Below the pieces are notes generated by a model. The model saw only the letters and a program-made list of their open reading frames with translations, made no database searches and was not told the DNA's origin. Positions 11,640 to 21,599 of a stretch of DNA of 64,000 nt are shown here, piece after piece. Source of the DNA: Stenopsyche tienmushanensis (taxonomy: Eukaryota; Arthropoda; Insecta; Trichoptera; Stenopsychidae); contig WACJ01000108.1 in NCBI GenBank assembly GCA_008973525.1, positions 744,001 to 808,000 of the forward strand. Reading direction: 5' to 3'. Made by a program: the position numbers and the translations under genes. Numbering within the stretch: the stretch's first letter is position 1; every line of letters begins with the position of its first letter.

Positions 11640-13245
11640 ACATATTGATTGAAAAATTTGACACGAGAAAGCTGAGCGCAAGATAAGTACCGCGTTTGCT
11701 CACAATGGAACAAAAATAGTGTTGTGAAGATATTTCAATTGAGTCTTTGGGGATGTTTCACAGTCATAAAGCCAAGTTTTTGTGTACATTCATAACTACG
11801 AATGAAATATGGCTTCATCACTTTACAACTGAGACAAAGGAGTATAATTACCCTACACGAACGCGAGTTTAAAAAAAAATATACAAATTGAGAACGGTCA
11901 AACAGCGACTTTTGAGTCCAGAGCAGATTTTCCAGGCGGCTACCCCTTTTACTCCACACTCTCCAAAAAAAGCGCCGTTCCTGCAGAAAAACCGGTTTCA
12001 GGCTACGTGCACCTGAAAGTGCATTGGAGGAAGAAGAATGAGGTTACGCTAAAAGCAAATAATCTATTATGACGATCTCAATCTCATTTTAAAGGAAGTT
12101 GCAGCAGATTACGGACTGCAGAAGCTCCCTCTTCCCCATGGTATCGGTTTGGTAATTTACCATTCGAGCAGCCGATAGCCGTTCTTGCCCTGTATGCACC
12201 AAGCAAGGCAAAGACAGTGGTGTCGCCTATTTCACCACGACGTTACCTCAGCAGCGTTAGATGAGTAAACAGATTAGGCTGCATTCGCCCATCTCTATTC
12301 TCCAAGAGCTTAACTTTTACCCACGGGTGTAGGGTTGGTCCCTTCCCTGGGGTTTTGTGGGTAATAATACCCAATCGAACAAAAGTGCACAGCAAGTTGC
12401 AAAATCTGAATTTAATATCCATATCTGCGAGGATACACTCATTCTTAAAATCGTGTGGTTACTTGCGCTTTGAGCGCGGGGGAGAAACTAACTAGATATT
12501 TGTAACTTAAAACTAAGAAACTAGCTAAGATATATGTATATATATATTGTAAATTAAAACTAGAAAAAACAAATTAGTAAGATAGATAAATATATACATC
12601 ATATAATATAGACTCTGAGGTTGTTTCCGTAATCAAACAGATCATAGAAGTCATCGAGTACGCATTTATAATCACCGAAAATGCCGTAAAACGCCTTTAA
12701 AGAGGCCACAAAGTCTGTGTGTCCAACCGGTCCGCCTTTCGGACCACTGACGATAATCAGCGCCTCGCGATTGGACGCAATGTCCGATCGTGTCCACAGA
12801 ACACGGTCAACGTTATAATTTTCATTAATTATCTTCAAAAAGAATAAACAGTCATCGGCAAATATTATGCAGACTTATTGAAAAGTTTGAGTTATAAAAT
12901 CAAGAAAAAACGGCCGCATTTGGCTAAAATGAAAGTGTTGTTCCATTGAGATAATCCGCTATCCCGATGACCAAAATCAACGAGTTAAAGTTTGAATTGT
13001 TTCCTCATGCACTCTATTCACCAGATTTAGCCCTCTAAGATTATTTTATTTTTCCTAATTTGAAAAAAAATGCCACGATGGTTAAATATTGTCAATAATG
13101 AAGAGGTATAATGAATAGAGTGGGTGGTTGATGGCTATTTTGAGGAGTTCGACGTTCTCGACAAAAACTCGAAATTATTGAACAACTCTGAGAAAAGTAT
13201 ATCGAGCTGAAAGGAGAATATGCTGAGAAAAAAAATATTTTTTAC
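11640..13245 (+). pseudogene. Mariner M1 composite: N-terminus, repeat E insertion, internal module, C-terminus
   Basis: It begins TRKLSAR.VPRLLTMEQK with EDISIESLGMFHSHKAKFLC, then FITTNEIWLHHFTTETKE, where the usual catalytic DETW reads NEIW. Repeat E (about 11945-12375) interrupts it. A conserved non-transposase module (about 12490-12825) follows. Coding similarity returns with YYADLLKS, KKRPHLAKMKVLFH.DN, KINELKFE-like and YSPDLAL.DYFIFPNLKK, ending near AATATGCTGAG (13225). The order matches complete mariners, but stops and frameshifts are frequent. Confidence 0.78.
11945..12375 (+). repeat. Repeat E copy inserted in mariner M1
   Basis: ACTCCACACTCTCCAAAAAA, GATTACGGACTGCAGAAGCT, CGCCCATCTCTATTCTCC, and the end GGGGTTTTGTGGGTAATAAT. 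Mariner M1 sequence is found on both sides. Confidence 0.55.
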
Positions 13246-13393
13246 AAATTTTTGGTATTTTCTTTTAGGTTGACTCTCGTATTATGATTAACGACGCCAT
13301 TTTGAAGCACATGAATATCTCATGCACTGCAAAGAGACTTTTAATATAATAAGAAGAGTTACACCCTTTATTATATTATATATTCTAATATAT

Positions 13394-14020
13394 TGTAGCG
13401 TGGGAATAATTTGCGATTGTTTTTATTGATTATAAAAATAAATTAATTAATTTCGTCGTTTAATATCGATTTTTGGTCGTCAAAGCGGGTCGTTTAAGTT
13501 GGCGTTTGGACCTCAACCCTTCCGAAGGGTTGTGGGCCGAGCGACTTCGTTCTGTTCTTTTCTGGGCGCCTTGGGGACCAGTCGTGTTAATTTCGCGCTA
13601 CGTTCCCATCATCAAGCCTCTGCGTCGTGATCGTCTGCCGTATCACAAAATGGTAAATAAAATTTATTAAACGAAGTTCATCATGTTTTAATCGTTTCCC
13701 TCTCGTTTTGAGGTTTCCTCCTTTTTGGTGTCGTCATATGAGCGGTCGAAGTTAAAGAATCGCCCCCTCGGCGGAGGTATACGCATATTCCGTCGCGGAT
13801 GCTTCGAGTTTGTCTCGGTGTCGCGGGGTTCCTTCGCCCCTGAGGGCGGAGCCCCCTTCGCTTCTCGTCGAGGCCCTTCGGGCCGAGATGAGAGGCGCAA
13901 GGGTGCGTCCGGTCTCCGGAGCGCCCCGCGATTCGAGACGCCCCTCGTGGCGGGCTGTTTGACGCAGCTGCGACGAAGATTGCGGGCCCCTGAAGACGGC
14001 AAGGGGCTTTAAACGCAACA
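13394..14020 (+). mobile_element. GC-rich solo LTR of a second family, target duplication ATAT
   Basis: The unit is 627 bp. It starts TGTAGCGTGGGAATAATTTG, sharing its first 11 bases with family C, and ends AAACGCAACA. The flanks are ATAT at 13390-13393 and 14021-14024. The left half is AT-rich, with AATAAAATTT near 13656. The right half is strongly GC-rich, with short perfect hairpins (AACCCTTCCGAAGGGTT; GCCCTTCGGGC; CGCCCCTGAGGGCG). Three overlapping frames of 89-104 codons lie in the GC-rich half on both strands, which is expected from composition and is not evidence of a gene. Confidence 0.72.
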
Positions 14021-15089
14021 ATATGATGGACTTCCTTTATAGTACAACCAAAAGTTGCGCTTTATTGTTCGAAATATTTCGCTTTGATAATAAGTTAGCA
14101 ATGCTTGAACAACTTCTCCATAATTCACAGGAATTACTGATCTCAAATTGCATCAAACTGCCGTTTCTGCATCTACAGTATATCATATACTATACAATAG
14201 CGCTGCGCTTTGAATGGGAATTTATTATAATTATGGACTTTACGATGAAGCTTTCAATTACAGCACATCATAAACCAATTTCTGCTCGTGTGTAACTCAG
14301 TATCTGCGTTGCAATTTTCAATAACCCTGTTTGTAAATCGAAAATTGGATCGAGCGTATCCAAACAATGCATTATGCAGAAGCGCAATATTGCATCTCTT
14401 TGAACATGCTGTGGCGTGATCCGGGTGCATCTAGCAAGTCACGTGATCTGATCGTGGAGTTAATGGCGGCCCCTTTGTGCGCAGGCGCGTAAAACGTATA
14501 ACACGCGTATTTTCTTCGCCGCTCTTGAGATGGTTTGTATATATGCTATTGCATTTTTTTTCGTCTAACTGTCTAGCCGTCTAACCACATAAAAACAAAA
14601 ACATCTCGAATATAATTATGTATATTTCTTAATTTGCGAGATTCACAGGTAAGAAAATACAGAGTCGACCGACAGCCTTGGCCGCGGGAAGATGTGTTCT
14701 TGTCAATATTAAGCCACAGCTTGACATTCTGAAAAGCATGTGTGAAGCGAGATACAGACCAGATATTCTGCGATTCAGGCGCGTATGTCCTACATTACAA
14801 TGGTTTTAAAAAAGCTAAAATAGAAAATAGTCTGAAGTATCAAGGTGATCTTTTCAGTATGATGTTGTCTTGCAAGGAAGAAATTGTGACTTCTGCCGAT
14901 TGTCTCTTGCCAATTTGCACTAATCTTGTCTGGGACTTGACATGTCTAGGGTTTCATGTAAAATGTCCAGAGCTACCCTTTTTGAGATGTATGTTTTTTC
15001 CACGTTTCAAGATATCTTCTTCATCTATCTACAAAAGTCAAAAATTTCATAGAATGTCCAGTATTAGGGTCATTGGAGCTGATTGGAGG

Positions 15090-15650
15090 GTATTCATAAT
15101 AGACCCTATTTCCTGGCGCCGCTGTGCGGTCTGTTCCGGGTTTCCCCGGATTAGCCACACAGAGAGTATCATTCACCGCTCTTTGACCCTACGAGAAACG
15201 CTCCGAGATTCCAAGTGTCCACCTCTTTCACTCTACGCCCTCCAAAAGAGGCAAGGTTCCCGCAGGAAGATCAGCTTCAAAGTAAGTGCACCCAAAAGTG
15301 CGTTGGAGGAGGAAATATAAAGGTAAATGTTAAAATTCATAGGATCTATTTCACGAGGCCATCACGAGTCCAACCCTTTTGCCGAACGCCTTTCGCACAG
15401 ACCCCATCAACTTCTGTAATCAGCAGTTCCACATTTCCTTTTATGGGTACACAGCACAGCATGAGCTGCACAAAGTGAGCTGCATTGAGTGTGCTCAGGT
15501 TGAGTTGCGTACCCAACTCATATTAGCTGAGCCACTCCAGTTTGATCCACATCCACATCATTAATCCAGGAGCTCGATCGTTGCCCACAAGCGTAGGGTT
15601 GCTCCCCTGGGGTTTTATGGGTGAGTATCGTGGAGTCTCACACCCACCTG
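15090..15650 (+). repeat. Repeat E copy
   Basis: GGATTAGCCACACAGAGAGT, TTCACTCTACGCCCTCCAAA, GAAGATCAGCTTCAAAG, then the end CAAGCGTAGGGTTGCTCCCC and GGGGTTTTATGGGTGAGTAT. The 192-codon plus frame starting at 14742 runs into this repeat and is not treated as a gene. An R1-type tail follows directly. Confidence 0.5.
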
Positions 15651-15770
15651 GACCAGATGGGACAGAAACGGACCAAGCGAGATTTTAGTTAGTAATAATA
15701 TGACACTGTCTTGGGACCCACTAGCCCCAGGCTGTCTTATGCAAGATTCCCCTCTCACAGAAAAAAAAAC
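15650..15770 (+). repeat. R1-clade LINE 3' tail fragment
   Basis: It matches the 3' UTR at 32700-32810 in order: GGGACAGAAA, TTTTAGTTAGTAA, CCCAGGCTGTCTTATGCAAG, then CTCACAG and an A tract at 15762-15769. Only the extreme 3' end is present, as in severely 5'-truncated LINEs. A minus-strand Mar-B mariner fragment begins directly after the tail. Confidence 0.7.
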
Positions 15771-15774
15771 CATT

Positions 15775-16010
15775 ACGTGACAAGTTGTCGACTAATCACA
15801 TCACTACCATTCACTTCCACGAGGTTCCAATGGATATTCGCAGCGGTATTGTTCTGCAAACTCACAAAACAGATGACCGCATGGATCTCGCACAAACAGG
15901 TGATAGGAGTACGCGACGACCTGTCCATCGGAAGAATTTACTTTGACTGGACAAAATAGTTGATAAACGCGCGGGACCAAACAATTTGACTGTTAGGATC
16001 CATTAGGATT
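15775..16010 (-). pseudogene. Mar-B mariner 5' region
   Basis: In plus sense: GTCGACTAATCACATCACTA, CCAATGGATATTCGCAGCGG, CGCGACGACCTGTCCATCGG and GACTGTTAGGATCC, all in the reversed order of the Mar-B leader plus first codons. The terminal repeat is missing. Confidence 0.62.
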
Positions 16011-16019
16011 TACGGAAAT

Positions 16020-16215
16020 GCAGCACGAGGTAAACTGCGTATCTAACTCACTTTAGCTGGGATCCCCCAGCAGCGTTTGATGAGCAAACCAACGAGCTTT
16101 TACTCCACATCATTACCTCAAACATTCGACCGTTGCCCACAGGCTTAGGGTTAACCCCACCCTGGGGTTTTATGGGTGGGCATCGTGGATTCTAATATAT
16201 ACATGCTCACCCGAC
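16020..16215 (+). repeat. Repeat E 3' end fragment
   Basis: AACTCACTTTAGCTGGGATC, AGCAGCGTTTGATGAGCAAA, GGCTTAGGGTTAACCCC and GGGGTTTTATGGGTGGGC match 15500-15625. A further partial copy in reverse lies at about 45000-45160. Confidence 0.5.
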
Positions 16216-16299
16216 CAGTATAAAGGTTAACTTCGATTGCGTCTTTTTCCACTCAAGTTGCTTATTCCAAAATGTATTATTTTATAATTCGGTAAATAT

Positions 16300-16560
16300 T
16301 CGGTTGAAACATTCTAATGACGCTTTTGTTCCCTTGTGAGCAAACGCGGCATCCATCTTGCGTACAGCTTTCTCATGTACAAATTTTCAGTCAATACGCA
16401 ATATACACACATGTTCCCCATGTCTGTTAGCTTGTACACTATTAGTTGACGGTCTTCCGATATCATTTTTTGGATTTTTTTCACAATTTATGGCGTGGTC
16501 ACCTCATTTGGTTAACCAACGCGATGTTAGTTTTAGCAGGTCGTACGGCCTCGTTTGAAT
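16300..16560 (-). pseudogene. Mariner M1 N-terminal fragment
   Basis: This is the same segment as 9915-10190 and 29690-29860, reading minus with RPSTNSVQAN, IDWKFVHEKAVRKMDAAFAH. It is better preserved on the upstream side (GACGGTCTTCCGATATCATT). Confidence 0.6.
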
Positions 16561-18864
16561 TCTAAATATTTTATTGTTGTAAATGAAGGCACAGACTTCC
16601 CCAGAGTAGAATCTATCAATAACTATATTTTTCCATGTTTATAAATACAAATATATTATTTTTTTTACATCAGATCGGGTACTTCTGGGACTATTTTTCC
16701 AAGAGTTTTCCTTACGACTGGCTTGCAAATGAGGGATCACCTTCATAAAAAAAGTGTTGAGAACAACACTTGGAATTGTTTGGGGTCGTCGAGGTCGTCT
16801 TTGAGCAGTTAGGTTTTTAGTGGCACTCAAAAACTTGTCCATTTTCAAGTTGGCGAGGGGCGCCTCCTCCACGATCAACTTTTATTACTCGTTAAGAAAG
16901 GGGCGCCTAATTTTTCCGGGTGCCGCGCAAAAATAAATACGACCCCTTAGGAGAATTCCAGGTGGGGTTGTTTTTTGTTGGTCGGATTCCTCTGAGGATA
17001 ATGTGTCAAAAAATATTCAGACCATATAAGCTCAGAGGAGCGTTTCGCTTTTATGCGATATGAGATCAGCATTTAAATGGCCACTCGTTTCTGAACTCGA
17101 CCCGCCGGTATTAAAATGAAGGGTGTAATTTTAAAATTTACCCCGAAATGAAATATATTTACGCACCGCTTCAAATATCAGCGGATTAAGGGTCGTGCTG
17201 TGTGTATTATATTAAAATATTCTAATTAAATTCCACAGGAGGCAATCGAACGCCATTCGAATAGTTCTGGGCATTGATGAATTTTACAGTTTTAGTTACG
17301 AAATCGACGAGGACATCTCGAATATAATTCTTTCTTGTACGGCAGAGCGGATCAAAGTCGTAAAATTGTCATTTGCATAGAGATGATATTTTTATGAGGA
17401 CACATCAAAGAGCAAAAAGATGAAATAAATCCACGACAAAAAACTTTTATGACGAATACGCTAACCAAAAATAATATTTATTTTTAATTCATATTTCCCG
17501 ACGTTGTATCATCGCTCGTTATTGCTAAGACAACATTTAGAGGCTTCTCGTGAGTTTTATGTCTCAATAAAGAGATATTTTATTTTGTACAAATATTCCA
17601 TCTGAACGAATGACTGATGTGATGAATAGATTAAAAATAAAGTGCCGGAAGAAAAAACGCAGCACAAAATAGTTGATGCGGGCGATGGCAGATGTTAGAC
17701 TGAACCCAAACATACCAAATGTGTGCAAGTGAATTAGTTTTAAATTGAGATAAATATAGAAGCTATATTCGTTTTTTTCTTCTTGATGACAATTAATATC
17801 CATGACTTTTAATTTGGATTTTGAAGCATATGCAACTTGTTAAATTTCATGCCCGCGGAAGTGTTAGTTAATGCGGGCGGAGGTAGATATTAAAGTAAGC
17901 GTAGATCATGTTTATATTTAATATAATAAAAATATATTAAAGCAGTATATATAAAACGTATTATGCATCGGCAAAGGAAGACTTGATGAAATTTCACTCG
18001 CCTGCATGAATGAATAAATTCCACAAGTCTTGGCTGAAATGGAAAATAACTGTGTGATAGACGATGGACAAAGTGAGGGATCTTTAAGCCTTTTTATCTC
18101 CAGAGTCTTCCCTCGTTGTCCATAAACTTATTGAAGTGTTTTACCAAATAGCGCAGACAAAAATAAGGTATGAGCTTGAAACAGAGGCTTAGAACCCTTG
18201 CGTACTATTTTCCATCGAAAATGATCCGTTATTTTAAAGATGTACATCGTTATCGACAACGAAGTTTCGCAAAACGATGCTTACATCCCGAATGGTCAAT
18301 TTAACGATTCTTCAGAGGGCGTTAAATCAATTTTTATGCTTACAACATGCGAATCTTTAAATTGCCTAAAAATATCAGACGTCTCACAAGAATCGCTGTA
18401 TTTTTCAAAGTTTCAATTTAAATAATATTTTTATGAATAAATGAAATTAAAGCCTGGTATGACGAAGTTAAATAGTTTTCGAATCCGGTGTTTGTTCAGG
18501 ATATTGGATGTAGAAATTCGATATGAAGTTCAAAGTTTACTCTATCGCGATTGTATTCAGAAATATCTGATTGTTTTTTTACATCTATGCGAGTGTATTT
18601 AAGTTATTTCACACAGAAAATATGTATGTAATTGGAACTTTTATCTCAATGTATCTTGGATGTTTGTAAACATTTGCGCGGTGGTTGAATAATTCGCGCA
18701 AATTAAGTTTCAATATAGAAAACGAATAACAAGTAAGCATAATTTTAGAATTCTTGCAAAAATATTATTATTAAGTAAAATACGGGCGATATTCGAATAG
18801 CGCAGAACAGCAACAAAATTTTTGAGAAAATTTGAGATACAGTACGTAAGTAAGACCCTAAGTA
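16561..18864. other. No recognised feature
   Basis: AT-rich sequence. Frames up to 79 codons show no family motif. Probably intronic or intergenic. Confidence 0.5.
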
Positions 18865-18917
18865 AGACCCAAGTATTTGATTGGGTTCTAAAGGTTTGTA
18901 AAGTTCGAGATAATATG

Positions 18918-18969
18918 CATTGATGCTCGCTCCTGTAGCGATGCAATGTGTCTGCAGCGAGCATCAATG
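18918..18969. repeat. Short perfect inverted repeat
   Basis: CATTGATGCTCGCT at 18918-18931 and its exact complement AGCGAGCATCAATG at 18956-18969, with a 24-base loop. It lies within the degraded mariner M3 N-terminus, so it may be a small local inversion. Confidence 0.7.
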
Positions 18970-19529
18970 AAAACAATATCCAATCCGTGAGTAAGCTTGT
19001 GTAGGACAATTGCCACATTACAATAGTCGAGATTGCGTTAGTGATGAATATTAGTGTTGGAAATGTCCATACCATTGTATCGAAACATCTTAGATACAAA
19101 AAAATAACAGAAAGGTGGGTTATACGTTTGCTCAGCGAGGCACAAAATAATGTATGGAAAGACACCTCTCAGTGTCTTTTGAAATGCAAGTCGACCAATA
19201 CACTCCAGAAACAGGAGATCGAGTGTGGAGTGGAGGAGATCTGGAGAAAATCAAAGCGAAAAACCCAATAGCCTGCTGGGAATATGATATGATATGATAG
19301 CTATGGTATTTTGGGTCTCAAAAGGTATTTTATCGGTCGATTTTCTACATGACAGAAAGACGGTGAATACGACCTACTACTGTTAGCTGCTAGATCACGC
19401 TAATGATGTTCTTTTTCTGCATAACAAGCAGCCATAACTCGTGATAAACAAACATAATTATACTGGGAACAACCACTTTACAGTCTAGACTTGGCCCCAT
19501 GTATCTTATGTTTGACTAATTGAGAGAGG

Positions 19530-19971
19530 TGTAGCGTGGGTGATTTACCATCCCCAAGTAGTAGCGCTGTTAATCTGAGTAGATTTAATTCGCCAGATTA
19601 ATAGCAATATCTTCCGTCTCTCTTCAGGTACAATGTATCATTTTAATAGCGCCATCTCTTGTGGCCCTACGGAGACATTGTACGTGCATACCGACAGATC
19701 GCGCGTGCATCGTTGCTGGTTAGGTAGTGACGCGCAGGAGTCGGGAGTCGGGAGAGTCGGCGGTTAGCCTAGCTCTTTCTCTCTCTTGTGTGGAATAAAT
19801 AGTTATTTAGAGAAAGGAGTCTTTCTATTCGACGCCCATCTATTCGTGCAGCAACATCACGGTTCGATAGATGAGCAGACCCGTGCGTTAGCGCGGCTAT
19901 CCCGACGAGCACGTGGGGGCGGGGAACCACCCGGGGACTGCCCCTAAGAGCGCCCCCGCCTCAACGTTACA
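19530..19971 (+). mobile_element. Solo LTR, family C, with 4-bp target duplication GAGG
   Basis: The 442-bp unit begins TGTAGCGTGGG and ends CAACGTTACA (TG...CA termini). It is flanked by GAGG at 19526-19529 and 19972-19975. An AATAAATA signal lies near 19788. There is no primer-binding site or internal sequence, so it is a solo LTR left by recombination. It interrupts a mariner M3 pseudogene whose coding similarity resumes directly after the duplication. The LTR type (Ty3/Gypsy-like) is inferred from the 4-bp duplication and the TGGTGTCAGA site seen beside relatives. Confidence 0.88.
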
Positions 19972-20084
19972 GAGGCATTAAGAGGGCAACGATTTCAAGA
20001 CAACGCTGCGATCGAACAATACATGCGCAACTGGTTTTTGAAGCAGCCACCTTTTTTCAAGGCGTGCGGTATCCATCCTATCCT

Positions 20085-20298
20085 ATAAAACCTATCCTAT
20101 TCGTTTTTCTGTATTTGCACAGAGATTCATGGGGTTCCCATTCTTTGCGATAATTTCTCGATTATTAGCCGTAGATCTGACTCGTTTTGGGATTTTAGTG
20201 CATGTTTTAAAATAGCTTTCCCTATTGCCCGATTTGAATGTCTGAAACCAATATTGGCATCTGTGGACTGTTAACACATCACCATAAATATGCGCCAT
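20085..20298 (-). pseudogene. Mariner-type transposase N-terminal fragment
   Basis: The minus-strand reading AHIYGDVLTVHRCQYWFQTF then KSGNRESY matches the N-terminal helix-turn-helix of mariner transposases (VYG...CQ.WF.KF.SG). The rest is degenerate. It lies tail to tail with the M3 fragment. No terminal inverted repeat was identified. Confidence 0.65.
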
Positions 20299-21359
20299 TC
20301 CAATCCAAATAAAAAAGTGGCTTATAATGTCGGATGTGAATTTCGTTAGATTCGGGTCTGGACATTTTACCCTAAATAATAAAACATAGCCTGTTGCACG
20401 AAAATAATGCTAAAAATAGTTCTATAGCAAAAACAAACTTATAAAGATGTTCTTTGTGTCTGAATACAAATTGAGCTCAAAATTAAAGTCCCACAATACG
20501 CGAATAATGTTTGGTCCCCCTAATAATATCAAAAACGCGCTGTACTTCTACATTATATGACGTTGACTTTATTCCATTAAAATATTTTTGGTATAAATTG
20601 ATCATAATGCCTATTTTTATATGCTTTTTGATCCGTGAATTCCAAGAAATTCATCAAGCCTCTGTGATCCAGACTTGGTGTAGAGTGACCATTATTTTGT
20701 GCCAATTTGAAGAACGGCCTTCGTGGAATGACTCTGCTTTAAAAAATCTAGCTTGTATGGCTAATAAATATATAAAATATACATAATCAGGTTCGAAGCG
20801 CTGAAAAGGTTTCGCAGAGTCCTTTGAGCCGTCAGAACGTGTCAACGTCAAGCTGTTTGTACGCATTTCACTTTCAGCTTATGTTAAGCCAAAACGGTGT
20901 AAACAAGCATGCTTCATTATAAAAGGACATAGCTTTAGATTTCAAATTAAAAACCAACACCTCTCAACAGCCAGTGTCATACCAGAGACAAAGAAGGCTT
21001 TGTTCAGAAAGAGAGTTACCCTCGTCAGGGGTTGCCTTCGGACCGGAAAAAACCTTTTTATTATGCGGAAAGACGAAGAGCAAAAACGATCCGGCAAGAA
21101 AACAGGAGCAATATTTTATTTGGAATATTGCGTGGGATATATGAATCAGTTTGATTTATTTTGTTGAAGAAAGACATGTTCAATAAAATCGTTTATATAA
21201 AGAAGCTGACGATGATCGAAAGAGTATGTAATAATGTATCTACCCTAGTATGACAAAAATAATACTGTATTGTATGTTAGGGAATGTATTGACATATTAA
21301 TTATCAAACCTCATTTTAATGTGATTGTGAAAATTCAAAAAAAAAAAAACCTGACAATT

Positions 21360-21490
21360 GCCAGCAAGGATCCGATAGATGAACGAACCCACGTGCAAGC
21401 ATAGCCATATTGACAAAAACGTGGGAGCGAGGCGTAGCCCAGAGGCTGCCTCAGAGCGCTCTTGCTCAATCATGCAACATTGGTGTCAGA
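21360..21490 (+). mobile_element. Family C-like LTR 3' end with primer-binding site
   Basis: GATCCGATAGATGAACGAAC, CACGTGCAAGC, GTGGGAGCGAGG and GCTCTTGCTCAATCATGCAACA follow the order of the family C GC-rich end. The LTR ends CA at 21479, then one base and TGGTGTCAGA at 21481-21490. A further family C-like segment (AGACGGAAGATGTCACTGTT) follows at about 21541. Confidence 0.6.
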
Positions 21491-21599
21491 ACCAGCGAGT
21501 CGTTGATATGTTGCTGTTATACATGGGAGATAGCGCAAGAGAGACGGAAGATGTCACTGTTAATCGGGCAAATTGAATTGATTGACAGCGCCATTGATT

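Larger units (their letters stand above)
18865..20080 (+). pseudogene. Mariner-type transposase M3, split by a solo LTR
   Basis: The first similarity (VFDWVLKVCK) matches the mariner N-terminal helix-turn-helix. It continues as SVSKLV, HITIVEIALVMNISVGNVHT, HLRYKKITERWVIRLLSEAQ, then (about 19300) AMVFWVSKGILSVDFL with RKTVNTTYY, and PLYSLDLAPCIL just before 19526. This segment covers the third catalytic Asp (SxDLAP). After the LTR at 19530-19971 the frame resumes as ALRGQRFQDNAAIEQYM and NWFLKQPPFF, the normal C-terminal continuation. Several stops are present and the DETW block is damaged. Confidence 0.82.

Noticed and set aside
13688..14021. GC-rich frames of 89-104 codons on both strands, suggesting transferred or ribosomal DNA
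   Set aside because: Boundaries with TG...CA ends and ATAT duplications are better explained by a solo LTR, and no rRNA core sequence was recognised.
14742..15320. 192-codon plus-strand open frame
   Set aside because: Its second half runs through repeat E, its first half matches no family, and there is no splice or start context. Treated as chance.
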